From Bacillota bacterium (GTDB lineage: Bacteria; Bacillota; Clostridia; Acetivibrionales; DSM-1351), in NCBI GenBank assembly GCA_023392075.1, contig JAEVZU010000179.1, positions 1-64,000 of the forward strand: DNA of 64,000 nt, written 5' to 3'. The notes beneath the pieces are model-generated. The model ran no database searches, was not told where the DNA came from, and was given only the letters and a program-made list of their open reading frames with translations. The number at the start of each line of letters is the position of its first letter. Positions within the stretch are counted from its first letter, which is position 1. Below are positions 51,495 through 61,900 of this stretch, piece after piece. A program made the position numbers and the translations under genes.

Positions 51495-52802
51495 TTATGG
51501 AATTAGGGTACTATCCGTCTCTATTTTTATAATTGTATCGATTGGATCGGTTTGCTCAGGTGAAATTTGAATTTTTAAACTGTAGCTATCTTGCGAAAAA
51601 ATCACATTTTCACCGTTGAGCTTTGAACAACTGGCAATCTTTGGGCTGATTCCAGGCAGCATAACTTTCGTAAACTCCGGAAAATCCAAAATATGCAGAT
51701 AGATGACATTCTCCCTACATGTGCTGCCATAGACATTGTCCAATGGCTGGAACGGCCCTCCCCGAGTGCCATAGATACTCTCACCGTTTGTTTTAAGCCA
51801 GCTGCCCAACTGCTTCAGTACTGCAACCATACTTGAAGGAATTTTTCCATTTCCGTCAGGCCCTACGTTGATCAGAGTATTTCCATTCCTGATTGCCGCA
51901 TTGATTAACAGATTAATTACTCTCTCTGCAGGCATTGTGTTTTCATCCGGCGTATATCCCCATGCACTTCCCAGAGTAAAGCCTTTTTCCCATGGAAAGG
52001 GAATGATCTGACCCTTTATATCATGGCTGCCTTCATCACATCTGAAATCCCCAACCAATCCTGATCTTGGATTGATTACAATGGAAGGCTGATATTTTCT
52101 CACCATACGGTTGAGCTTCACCGGTTCCCAGAACCATGCGGCAGAGGCATCCGACCCCTTATGTGCCAGCCATGCACCGTCGTACCACAGCACACTGATT
52201 TCTCCGTATTCTGACATGAGTTCTTCTATTTGTCCATAGCACTGTGCTTTCATCAATGCAGCATTTTCCTCCATTTGCTCTGGATAAAAATAACCCGGAA
52301 AACGCCAATCCATAGGTGAATAGTACAAGCCCGCGCTGATACCACATTTTCGGAAAGCCTCCAGATATTCTTTTACAAAATCCCGTTTTGATGCAGTTTT
52401 TGCGGAGGTAAACTCCAGATAACTACTTCTGCTGTCCCACATTGCAAATCCATCATGGTGGCGCGTTACAAATATGGAATATTTCGCACCTGCCTCCGAC
52501 GCAATAGCCGCCCATTCGTCCATATCTATATTCAACGGGCTAAACGCTTCGGCAAGCCTGGCATATTCCTCGGCGGAAATATGATTGTTATGCATTCCCC
52601 ATTCTCCCTGCCCATGTATAGCATACAGTCCCCAGTGAATAAACAGTCCAACTTTTGCGTCCATCCACCATTTCATTTTTTCATTCGGCAGGTTTAGCAT
52701 GGAATCTTTTACTCCGTCACCAGCTTTCAGGTTAACGCTGCTTTTCAGCATAGATTGCAGTTCTGCTCCTGTCATTTCACGAACATAGTCTTGTTGAGCC
52801 AT
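51495..52802 (-). CDS. Glycoside hydrolase family 29 alpha-L-fucosidase
   Basis: A 435-residue retaining alpha-L-fucosidase. The barrel start KVGLFIHWGLYAIHGQGEWGMHN, TRHHDGFAMWDS and the nucleophile Asp in ISVLWYDGAW (about 209) are diagnostic; the C-terminal beta domain is short. No signal peptide. ATG 52802 is preferred because GGAGGA lies 8 bases upstream; an extension to 52835 has no signal. It lies between the AraC regulator and the beta-helix gene. Together with GH95 it indicates intracellular removal of fucose in more than one linkage. Confidence 0.94.
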   Translation of the reverse strand: MAQQDYVREMTGAELQSMLKSSVNLKAGDGVKDSMLNLPNEKMKWWMDAKVGLFIHWGLYAIHGQGEWGMHNNHISAEEYARLAEAFSPLNIDMDEWAAIASEAGAKYSIFVTRHHDGFAMWDSRSSYLEFTSAKTASKRDFVKEYLEAFRKCGISAGLYYSPMDWRFPGYFYPEQMEENAALMKAQCYGQIEELMSEYGEISVLWYDGAWLAHKGSDASAAWFWEPVKLNRMVRKYQPSIVINPRSGLVGDFRCDEGSHDIKGQIIPFPWEKGFTLGSAWGYTPDENTMPAERVINLLINAAIRNGNTLINVGPDGNGKIPSSMVAVLKQLGSWLKTNGESIYGTRGGPFQPLDNVYGSTCRENVIYLHILDFPEFTKVMLPGISPKIASCSKLNGENVIFSQDSYSLKIQISPEQTDPIDTIIKIETDSTLIP

Positions 52803-52870
52803 CACATCATTCTCCTCCGTTTTAATGTCTGTCATATTAGATTATAAATATTATGTAAAATATCTTCTTG

Positions 52871-54982
52871 TCAATTTAACTGACGGTATTGATCCGGTGT
52901 ACAGCCAGTATGGTTTTTAAATTGACGGATAAAGGTTGATGCCCCTGATATGCCTACCAGTCTGGCAATGTCTGCAATTTTCATGTGTTTATGTTTAAGA
53001 ATAAGCTCTTTCGCCTCTTCCATGCGCTTATTGTTAATGTAAATTGACAGGTTAATACCTGTATTCTTTTTAAACCAGGATGATAAATACACTGGTGTTA
53101 TACCAAAATAGGACGATATTGACTCAAGGCTTAATGCTTCGGTATAATGTTGGTTAACATAATCAACAATTTCATATCTTAGCGCCGTATGCTCTTTAGA
53201 AGTCCCTGCATTTAACCTTTTATAATCATCAAGTAATATATAATACATGTAAACAGGATGATATACTGTAAGTGTCTTTGTTGTTTTAAATTCGGAGATT
53301 TCCATGACATTGTTCGCCTGATTTGCCAGCGCCAGCAAAAGTCCTGCCAATTGTGCATAATAGGAAATAAAATCTTTCAGCATAATGGAATTATCGGAGA
53401 AGAATATACGTTCAAAAGTTTCCTCCAGATCTTTTGAAGTTCCGCTCATAGAATATTTCGCAATGGTATTCTGAATTTCAAAGGATATTGTGGCAGGGCA
53501 GTATTGTGCCACTTTTTGATCCTGTATGTTAACCGCATATTTTCTTTCCAGCGGTATACCGTTTGATAGCATTCTCTGATAGCTCTGATAATACACCTGA
53601 TGAAGCTTGATAAAATCATTGCTGACGTCGCTCAATCCTATAAATACCATCGTTGTCGGCTTTATATTACAAAAATATTCATCTATACTTATACGGATTT
53701 TGTCTATATCATGCTCATCAGAAATGATATAGGCATGAAGAAAGCTATTGATCACGATAGGTTTACAGCCCAGGGTATCCATAAAGTAATCATCGGAATT
53801 GGTAAACAGCTCTTCTCCGCCTCCGGTCTGATTCTGTATGGCTATGGACATCATTCGGTATTGGCCGTATTGATTTTGCAGATGATCCGCAAGCTGTTGA
53901 CTTATTCCCTGTTTGGAATGAATCGCATAATTCAGTTCAATGTGTGATCCGGCCCTCTGACTATTCAAAATCTGATTTTGCATCTGTTTGTTTTCATTCA
54001 TGATATTATTCACCATAACATTAATATTATCAATCTCATTATGGCTGGCATATTGACTGGTATATTTTTTTGTTACTTCCTTCAACGGAAGATAAATTCT
54101 CGTATTTAAAAATACCAATAAAATGCATCCTGCAAGCAATATGATTCCTGCAAATATATATATTAAATTATTTTGCTGCTGCAGTTTTTCAATATTAGAG
54201 GCTTTTTCTACCAGTATAAACTGAAACCCGTTTGGAAGTGATTTCTTATTTAAAAAAAATTTTTCTCCTGAATAGCCTATATAATTTGCCGTAGCTCTCT
54301 TCACATCAATATCCTGTATCATTTCTTCCGCCTTACCGGAGCTTGCCGCAAATACTCTTCCATTTTCATACAACACAATGATTTCACAGTCCGGCACAAC
54401 CGAAGTGATCTCTTTTAGTCCACAGAATTTCACCGTATTAAGCTCGATGATAAATGTACCATAGTTATAGCTGTTGGATACATAATAATTTTTTCCTCCC
54501 GCAGAATAGAAACCATTACCTGAATTTGAAAAATCCGGAACTTGCTCCTTGTTGGAAAATCCATTTAAAAAGTATTCTTTATCCAGGATAACATACTTGG
54601 GCATAATAAATTTTCCGCTGTTTTTTACATACGCATAAACCCGCTCAGCATAGGGTAAGGAATATTGAATAATCAAAAGTTTTTCAGAAGCCAGCTTTCC
54701 ATACTGTATAAAGGATTGAATGGGTAATTTATTAGACATTGCAATAACAAAAGAAGGATCACTTTCACACATTTTAACAAACGTCGTCAGTCTGCTGGTT
54801 TCTGTTTGAAAGTTTACAGTAATATTATCCATAATCTGTTCTGAGTATTTTTCCGCTTCTACTTTAAATTTCCGGCTTGCATATAGATAATTTGTAATAA
54901 AAATGCAAATGAAAAGAACTGATAATACCACATTTACAATCAGTATCTGATGAAAAATACTTCTTCTATTCGTATGATTCAA
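52871..54982 (-). CDS. Membrane-bound AraC-type regulator with extracytoplasmic sensor
   Basis: A 703-residue regulator of the YesN-related one-component type seen beside LplABC-like transporters. A first membrane segment (about 10-35) and a second (about 273-298) bracket an extracellular cache-like sensor; a HAMP-like/linker region follows; the AraC domain is at about 600-703 (LESISSYFGITPVYLSSWFK, IADIARLVGISGASTFIRQF). There is no receiver domain and no kinase motif, so it may bind a sugar signal outside and DNA inside. The start is a TTG at 54982 because AGGAGGG lies 6 bases before it; the ATG at 55003 precedes the site. It is 86 bp after the solute-binding protein gene. Confidence 0.88.
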   Translation of the reverse strand: MNHTNRRSIFHQILIVNVVLSVLFICIFITNYLYASRKFKVEAEKYSEQIMDNITVNFQTETSRLTTFVKMCESDPSFVIAMSNKLPIQSFIQYGKLASEKLLIIQYSLPYAERVYAYVKNSGKFIMPKYVILDKEYFLNGFSNKEQVPDFSNSGNGFYSAGGKNYYVSNSYNYGTFIIELNTVKFCGLKEITSVVPDCEIIVLYENGRVFAASSGKAEEMIQDIDVKRATANYIGYSGEKFFLNKKSLPNGFQFILVEKASNIEKLQQQNNLIYIFAGIILLAGCILLVFLNTRIYLPLKEVTKKYTSQYASHNEIDNINVMVNNIMNENKQMQNQILNSQRAGSHIELNYAIHSKQGISQQLADHLQNQYGQYRMMSIAIQNQTGGGEELFTNSDDYFMDTLGCKPIVINSFLHAYIISDEHDIDKIRISIDEYFCNIKPTTMVFIGLSDVSNDFIKLHQVYYQSYQRMLSNGIPLERKYAVNIQDQKVAQYCPATISFEIQNTIAKYSMSGTSKDLEETFERIFFSDNSIMLKDFISYYAQLAGLLLALANQANNVMEISEFKTTKTLTVYHPVYMYYILLDDYKRLNAGTSKEHTALRYEIVDYVNQHYTEALSLESISSYFGITPVYLSSWFKKNTGINLSIYINNKRMEEAKELILKHKHMKIADIARLVGISGASTFIRQFKNHTGCTPDQYRQLN

Positions 54983-55067
54983 AAATATCCCTCCTATTGA
55001 CATTATCAGCTTATTTACATGGGAAAAGAGACTGGCAAGATCTGCAGCCTCAGATTCCCTTTTTATT

Positions 55068-56747
55068 TTATTTCTTTTTTCCCTTTATTTTTGAATTATA
55101 TATATCCATTGCCTTTTGAATATTCCCCATTGCATTGAGTTCTTTAACATATGCATCCCATTTATCAAAGGAGCGGCTGCCAAGTATGAACGCCGCCATC
55201 TGCTCCGACGCATATGTATCGATGGGTGTCATTATATTTGCATATTCAGCTGCTTCATCTGTTGATAAAGGATCCATGATTATTTTTGAGAATGGTAAAG
55301 CCTGCTCATCATTATAATTAGCCTTGATATATCCGGGTACAGTATTATTGGTCGTCTTACCTTTATAAATAAAATCTTCTAGCAAGCCTTGTGCCAACTG
55401 TGACTCAAGACCGGCATTCATATCCTGTATCTGGGGGAATATACCGGAACGACATGTTCCAGTACCAACACCAGCTTTATTCAATCCATCTATATCAGCT
55501 TTTATAGCATCCGAAAAATGCTTTGCTCCGTTTGTCACTGTATAGGTATTACCCTCAACTCCCCAGTTTAATATAGTACTAACGGTATCTGACATTTGAT
55601 AGTCCATAAATCTAAGCAGCTCATCCACATTCTTTGATTGTGCATTCACCAAAACCGCCCAGTTAGGAAGAATTCTAACATCATCCGAAGATCCTTTATT
55701 ATATACCCACGGTTTACCATACTTTGGATTTTCAAGTCCGGGAATCAATACCCAATTCTGATTAGGGTATTTCTTATTCCATTCGGCTGGAGAACCATAC
55801 CATACTGAAGGTATAATCATGGCTTCCCCTGCTGCTACTGCTCCATCTCCATTGGCTGTTGTCTGCGTAAAAAAATCCGGAGAGATTAACTTTTCTTTAT
55901 ACCATTTATTCATTTCCATCAGTGCTTCCTTATATGCCTCTGTTAGCGGAGAATAAACAAACTTGGAACCATCATAAAACCGGCCTTCAAATTTTGTATT
56001 CTGGAATACACAGGTAAAATGATTTGCAGCAGCCAGAACATCCATGGGTGGCATCCATTCAGCAGCCTGTATGATAGGATACTTGTCAGGGTAGATTTCT
56101 TTCAACTTCTTTGCTGCGGCAAACAAATCATCAATCGTCTCTGGCACATCAATCCCGTTTTTATCAAAAATATCTTTTCTGATTGCCGTACTGTAAGCAA
56201 TTTCATTACTGCCTCCCGAGTAGTTCTTCCACCCGGCCTGGACACTGTAGAAGCCATATAGTTTACCGTCCGTCGAATATAAGTTATTTAAACTGTCAGG
56301 TGCTGAATCAAGGTATTTCTTATAAAGCGGCATTTTATCCATTTTTGCAGTTAATTCCATAAGTGTTCCGTTTGCTCCATAATCAAAAACCTCTTTCTGA
56401 TTTATTCCCCATGATGTAAAAAGATCCGGCAACTGGTTGCTGGTCAACATAATTTTAAGCTTTTCACCGTAATCTGCCGCGCTTACATACTCAAATTTAA
56501 TATCAAGTTTTCTTTCCATCAACTTTTCCATTTCAGAAAGCCAAGCGTCATTAGCGAGTTTACCTGTAGGTACTTCTCCAAAGTTCACCGTCATAACTTT
56601 AAAAGACAGCGTTTCTTTAGATATCTGAATTTCTTCCTCATTAGTCTTTTGAGTATTCTGTGTTTCATCCGACTCCTTACTACCACATCCCACAAGCATA
56701 CTGAATGCCAGTAAAAAAAACAATAAAATGCCTACTGCTCTCTTCAT
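55068..56747 (-). CDS. Extracellular sugar-binding lipoprotein of an ABC transporter
   Basis: A 559-residue solute-binding lipoprotein of the LplA/large CUT1 type. The lipobox LVGC (Cys about 21) follows a hydrophobic signal segment and precedes a Ser/Asp/Thr-rich tether. The mature part has LTSNQLPDLFTSWGINQKEV, YGFYSVQAGWKNY and a long C-terminal lobe. Such proteins bind oligosaccharides and pass them to the two permeases encoded upstream. AAAGGAGGG precedes the ATG. Binding preference is inferred from the fucosidase genes downstream. Confidence 0.93.
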   Translation of the reverse strand: MKRAVGILLFFLLAFSMLVGCGSKESDETQNTQKTNEEEIQISKETLSFKVMTVNFGEVPTGKLANDAWLSEMEKLMERKLDIKFEYVSAADYGEKLKIMLTSNQLPDLFTSWGINQKEVFDYGANGTLMELTAKMDKMPLYKKYLDSAPDSLNNLYSTDGKLYGFYSVQAGWKNYSGGSNEIAYSTAIRKDIFDKNGIDVPETIDDLFAAAKKLKEIYPDKYPIIQAAEWMPPMDVLAAANHFTCVFQNTKFEGRFYDGSKFVYSPLTEAYKEALMEMNKWYKEKLISPDFFTQTTANGDGAVAAGEAMIIPSVWYGSPAEWNKKYPNQNWVLIPGLENPKYGKPWVYNKGSSDDVRILPNWAVLVNAQSKNVDELLRFMDYQMSDTVSTILNWGVEGNTYTVTNGAKHFSDAIKADIDGLNKAGVGTGTCRSGIFPQIQDMNAGLESQLAQGLLEDFIYKGKTTNNTVPGYIKANYNDEQALPFSKIIMDPLSTDEAAEYANIMTPIDTYASEQMAAFILGSRSFDKWDAYVKELNAMGNIQKAMDIYNSKIKGKKK

Positions 56748-56791
56748 AAAAGCCCTCCTTTATTATGTATAAACTTTATTTTATCCTGTGA

Positions 56792-57697
56792 CTATCCCTT
56801 GACCGTACCAACAAAAACTCCTTTTACAAAGTATTTTTGCAAAAACGGATAGACACAGAGCACAGGCACAATGGTAATTATTATAGCTGCCATCTTGATA
56901 TTCTCACCTGTCACCTTCATCATAGACATCATTGACCTTGATGCAGCATCCATATTTAGCATACTGCTGTTATTAAAAAGTATTTTACGCAATATCATTT
57001 GCATAGGATATTTAATTTCTTCATTAAGATAAATCAATGCAGTAAACCAGTCATTCCACTTTGCAACTAAAGTAAACAAGCCTATTGTTGCAAAAATTGC
57101 TTTGGAAAGCGGGATATAAAATTTTATAAACACCTGAAATTCCGTAGCACCATCAATAAGTGCGGATTCTCTTAAACTAGCTGGAAGATTTGTAAAAAAA
57201 GTACGGAACAATATGACGTTATAAGCACCAACACAAAAAGGCAACATCATAACCAGTTCATTGTTAATCAAGTGAAGGTCTCTCATTAACAAATATGTAG
57301 GAATGAGTCCTCCGCCAATAAACATAGTAATCGTTAAAAAAATTGTTATGATTTTTTTAAACATAAATTTTGGTATAGAAAGAGGATATGCCGTCAGTGC
57401 AGTAAAAAACAAAGTAAAAACGACGCCTCCAACTGCATATATTATGCTGTTTAAATACGATCTCATAATCAATGGATCCCTGAATACAGTTTCATATCCG
57501 CTCCAGTTAATTCCACCCTTGGGCCAGAAGAAAAATCCGTTTTTAATACTCTCAGGCCCGGCGCTTAAGGATACCGACAGGACATGAATCATTGGAAGAA
57601 TCATGATTGCTGCTATGAAAAGCATAAATAAAGTATTAAATATATCAAATATAATACCCCGAAAACTGAACAGCCTGTAATCTCTATTTTTTTCCAT
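56792..57697 (-). CDS. Carbohydrate ABC transporter permease (LplC/YtcP type)
   Basis: A 301-residue inner-membrane subunit with six segments. The EAA loop, which docks the ATPase, reads LRESALIDGATEFQVFIKFYIPLSKAIFATI. ATG 57697 follows AAGGAGG at the right distance; the GTG at 57727 lies within the preceding gene. It begins 10 bp after the first permease stop. The cluster has no ATPase gene, so a shared MsmX-type ATPase elsewhere must energise it (known for this transporter family). Confidence 0.94.
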   Translation of the reverse strand: MEKNRDYRLFSFRGIIFDIFNTLFMLFIAAIMILPMIHVLSVSLSAGPESIKNGFFFWPKGGINWSGYETVFRDPLIMRSYLNSIIYAVGGVVFTLFFTALTAYPLSIPKFMFKKIITIFLTITMFIGGGLIPTYLLMRDLHLINNELVMMLPFCVGAYNVILFRTFFTNLPASLRESALIDGATEFQVFIKFYIPLSKAIFATIGLFTLVAKWNDWFTALIYLNEEIKYPMQMILRKILFNNSSMLNMDAASRSMMSMMKVTGENIKMAAIIITIVPVLCVYPFLQKYFVKGVFVGTVKG

Positions 57698-57707
57698 AAT
57701 TGCCTCC

Positions 57708-58682
57708 TTACCAAAGACTGTTTTCACTTAAAGATTTGCTTACTTTATTTGCCGCTATGATTAACAAACAGGAAACTAGATTCATTAAAAGTCCGATTGC
57801 CGCTGTATATTCATAACGCCCTCCTTGGATACCTTCACGGTATACATAAGTAGGTATGATATCTGCCGTTGAATAGATGCTAGGACTGTACATCAGCAGG
57901 ATTTTTTGAAAATCACTTCCAAGGATACCGCTTACAGCAAAAATTAACATGATGGTAGTAGTCGGAAGTATTGCCGGCCAAGAGATATAGCGGACCTTAT
58001 GCCATCTGTTTGCACCATCAATCGTTGCAGCTTCACTTAATTGAGGGTCTACATTCGACAGAGCCGCAAGATAAATAATTGTCCCCCATCCAATACCCTG
58101 CCAGATTCCAGAACCTATAAATATGGTTCTGAACCAGGATGCCTGGGTTAGAAAAGATATGGCCTCCCCTCCCAGTATCTGCCTGATACTATTTATAAAC
58201 CCGTCAATTGAAAAGAATTCCTTTACCATACCGACAATAACAACAGTGGAAATAAAATGCGGGAAATAGGATATTGTCTGTATGGCTTTTTTAAAATGCA
58301 GATTTTTTATCTGATCGATAAGAAGAGCCAGTACAATTGGCGCGGGAAATCCTAAAAGTAAAGAATAAAATCCTAACAGGAAAGTATTTTTTATTAATCG
58401 CCAGGCTAATGGATTGCTGAAGAACATTTCGAAATATTTTAAACCAACCCATTCGCTTCCCAATATGCCCTTTGAAGCACTGTATTTTTGAAAGGCAATT
58501 AATGCACCATACATAGGTATATAATTGAATATAAATACAATTAGTACTCCTGGTAAAATCATTAAAATTAATTGCTTTTGCCTTAAAAAATCAGTCCAAA
58601 AATTTATTGCTTTTGGATTTAGATCTTTTTGCTGATTAATTGTTAACTTCTGATCTATTTTTGCGTTATCATCGTAATCCAT
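57708..58682 (-). CDS. Carbohydrate ABC transporter permease (LplB/UgpA type)
   Basis: A 324-residue membrane subunit with six segments after a hydrophilic N-terminal tail. It has FNYIPMYGALIAFQKY near the first periplasmic loop and the EAA loop LSEAATIDGANRWHKVRYISWPAILPTT. AGGGAGGAAA precedes the ATG. First gene of the fucosidase operon. The leader upstream (58683-58930) is AT-rich and shows no known riboswitch. Confidence 0.94.
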   Translation of the reverse strand: MDYDDNAKIDQKLTINQQKDLNPKAINFWTDFLRQKQLILMILPGVLIVFIFNYIPMYGALIAFQKYSASKGILGSEWVGLKYFEMFFSNPLAWRLIKNTFLLGFYSLLLGFPAPIVLALLIDQIKNLHFKKAIQTISYFPHFISTVVIVGMVKEFFSIDGFINSIRQILGGEAISFLTQASWFRTIFIGSGIWQGIGWGTIIYLAALSNVDPQLSEAATIDGANRWHKVRYISWPAILPTTTIMLIFAVSGILGSDFQKILLMYSPSIYSTADIIPTYVYREGIQGGRYEYTAAIGLLMNLVSCLLIIAANKVSKSLSENSLW

Positions 58683-58930
58683 ATATTTCCTCCCTATATT
58701 ACTTCAGACACTGTAAAAAATATATAGGAATAATCCCGCCATGGCTTTTTGTACAGATCCTGTTTCGTTTCGAGAGTAGGATATCAACATTAATGCGTAT
58801 TGTCTATCCTCAGTATTTAAGATATATAGCTGTAATTTAATAAATCTTTATTTGAGAATATATTTAATCAATAATGAAAATTAAAGATAATATAGATTAC
58901 AGCTGAAATATAAATAGAACCCCGGAAAAT

Positions 58931-58978
58931 AAAACAGACAGCCGTCCTGGAAATGGCACTGGAACGTCTGTCTGTTTC
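58931..58978 (-). terminator. Terminator of the SLH protein gene
   Basis: AAACAGACAG-c-CGT (about 58933-58946) pairs with ACG-t-CTGTCTGTTT (about 58964-58977). On the minus strand it runs into GTTTTATTTT. It lies 14 bp after the stop of the giant SLH gene and before the transporter operon leader. Confidence 0.8.
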
Positions 58979-58991
58979 AATTTCATTTTAA

Positions 58992-61900
58992 TTATTTTGA
59001 CAATAAATTATACAATACCTGAGCCATTTCCGCTCTTGAAGTAGTATCGCCGGGCAGTAGCTTTCCGCCGCTGCCGTTTACTGCTCCAGATCCCACTAGC
59101 ACGGTTATGGCCTCTTTCGCCCATGCCGCAATGCTGTCGGCATCACTGAAGGTATTAATATCCTTTTCCTCCGTCACAGCCGGAAGCTCTCCAATGGATT
59201 TCAAAACATTGTACAAAAGTGTGAACATCTCCTGGCGGCTGATTTCTTTTCCTGGAGCAAACAAATTATTACCAACTCCGTCGGATATGCCCAACCTCTT
59301 GGCTGCTGCCAGGTAATCGCTGAAATATGTATTGCCTGCATCCGCAAAATTATCGCCATTATCAATATCAGGGCTTATGTCATATGCCAGCATCAACTGC
59401 ACTATGAACTGCCCTCTGGTCAGTCTGGCATCGGGACTGAAATTGTTATCTCCGGTTCCCGTGGTGATTTCTCTGGCTGCAATAAATTCCACAGCTTTAC
59501 GGTACCATTTGCCGGCCTCAACATCCTTAAAGCCGATCTTATTATATCCGACAGCAAAGGCTGAGAAGTAATTCGTCTTAAATGTAATGGTGCCTGTATC
59601 CGGGTTGTAGCTACTATTCACAATAACCTCAGCCTTTCCATTGTAACCTATGTTGTATATAATTATAGAATCAGCATCCTCGCCATCTTTTAGAGTATAT
59701 GGCACAGTTACTGTGACTCCGCCGTCAAACCTGGAAATAGTCGTATCTCCGCTTCTGATACTAAAGTCAAATACAGGTCTCCCTCCCACAATCTGCTTTA
59801 ACTCTTCGGGGAGAACAGATATGCCCACTTTAGAAACCGTTATCCTCACGTCGTCGGCTGCTTTCTTTGATATGGTATCAATCGACTTGCCGTCAAGGGT
59901 AATTGCCGCAATCGGCGTAGATACCTTTAATGCGGATATTTTGCTGCCTGCTGCCGACTCAACAGCCACCTTCGGCAGTATTGTTTCAACTGATCTGGCA
60001 TCTGCCGGTGCATCTATTCTGATTTCCACAACTGTTGACTTCGCCGACCCCTGTTTTGCCGCCTCATCTAGCACCTGTTTTAACGCATCCGCAAACTGTC
60101 TTATGTTAACAGCTGCACTTGCCCTGCCATTGCTATAAACATTTGACTGTACTGTAACTGCTGCCATAATTCTGTTGCTATCTGATGTCATCACCGGAAC
60201 TGCATGTCCAATACCAGCATTATTGTTTCCACCTGTGTTACTGTCTGTGTTACCGCCTGTATTTCCCCCATTTATATATTTCTCTACTTCAAACTTAACC
60301 GTATATGTCCTTGCCGTACTTCCATCCGCCGCAGTCACCACTATTACCGCTGATCCCGTAACAGATTCCGCCTGCTTTACCGATACATTCGCATTTGTAT
60401 CGGCTGCCGTTCCCTCTACCGTCGGTACCTCCGATGTTCCGTACCTAAGCGTTACGGTATAGTACGTTGTTTCCGGTTCAAAATTTTTTATTCCTGTTCC
60501 ATTGACGGTTATTCCCGCCAGTGTTGCATCCGCATTATCTGCCACTTTAAATTTAACCGTATATGTCTTTGCCGTACTTCCATCCGCCGCGGTCACTACT
60601 ATTATCGCTGATCCCGTAACAGACTCCGACTGCGTTACCGATACATTTGCATTTGTATCGGCTGCCGTTCCCTCTACCACTGGTACCTCCGATGTTCCGT
60701 ACCGAAGCATTACGGTGTAGTCCGTCGTTTCCGGCTCAAAATTTTTTAATAGATTCCCATCTATACTTATTCCGCTTAAATTAGCATTAGCTTTTGCTGT
60801 TCCGGCCGGAACCGTAACAGCTATACTTGCCGTATCCGCAGTATAACCGTCAGTATTATCCTTAACAGTAAATACTACCGCTACCGTAGTGGATTCAACC
60901 GGCGGTGTAATTGATCCGTCTGTTCCGATAATCCCTTCCGGCGCCACTGACTTAACAGCAATAGAATAACCTTCAGGTACCTCAGGCATGCTTAGACTTG
61001 TCGCATCCTTTTCAGGTGTTGTTATTCCCGTTATATTGCTTGCGACAGCGTTTACCGCTTCCTGCGCCGTGTAATATGTTATTAAAAGATGTGGCCTATA
61101 CGCTGCATTCTCAGCTTCTCTGGAATAGATAACGTATCCTGCTGTACCATTGCTGCTGTCAGATGCTAAAGCAAGAGATATTTTATTTTCGGCAGAGTTT
61201 TTGATATAATCTGTAATGTCCAATGCTGAGAATTCGTTTACTTTACCTCCATTTCCAACAACTAACGTATTCCCTAATTGCGGGCGGTTGAAAAAATTAA
61301 TTCCCCGGGAACCATCATTTGGTACTGCATCGGCATCTGAGCTACCGGTTTGTGCCCCTTCCTTCCAGGTAACATCATCTACCGCCAACACCTTTATTTT
61401 TTTTGAACTTAGATCAACATTGCTGCTTACTTTTAGCTCTACATTTTTAATTGCTTTAGACCGGTCCATACCCGATAAGTCAAATCGCAAATAGCTTATT
61501 TTTAAGTCCGTTGCATCCGTTTGAGCATCATACGCAGGATCAGCAGGATGATACATCCATGTATTAAAATCTGCCGCATCCAGCTTTGAAGCATATTGAA
61601 TACGCATAAAACCAGCTACTGCACCACTTACTATTGTACCGGCACCATAATTTCGCTGTTTCTCATTCTTCCAACTCTGAACACCTGCATCTGCCTCTGT
61701 CACAATTGCTGTAGCGGGAGTAACTGTTATAGTAACAGTGTTTGAGCTTATCTCAGCACCGTCCTTTGTAACAATCGCAGCAATATTTGTAGTTCCTGCA
61801 TTTTTCGCTTTCACCACGCCATTAGTATCAACAGATGCTACGGCAGGATTTGTATTTGTATAGGTTATTGTACCCTCTGATATATCATACATATCACCAG

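Noticed and set aside
60175..60720. Plus-strand frames opposite the SLH protein with repeated Ala/Val/Ser motifs
   Set aside because: They are antisense reflections of the 258-bp coding repeats, not genes.
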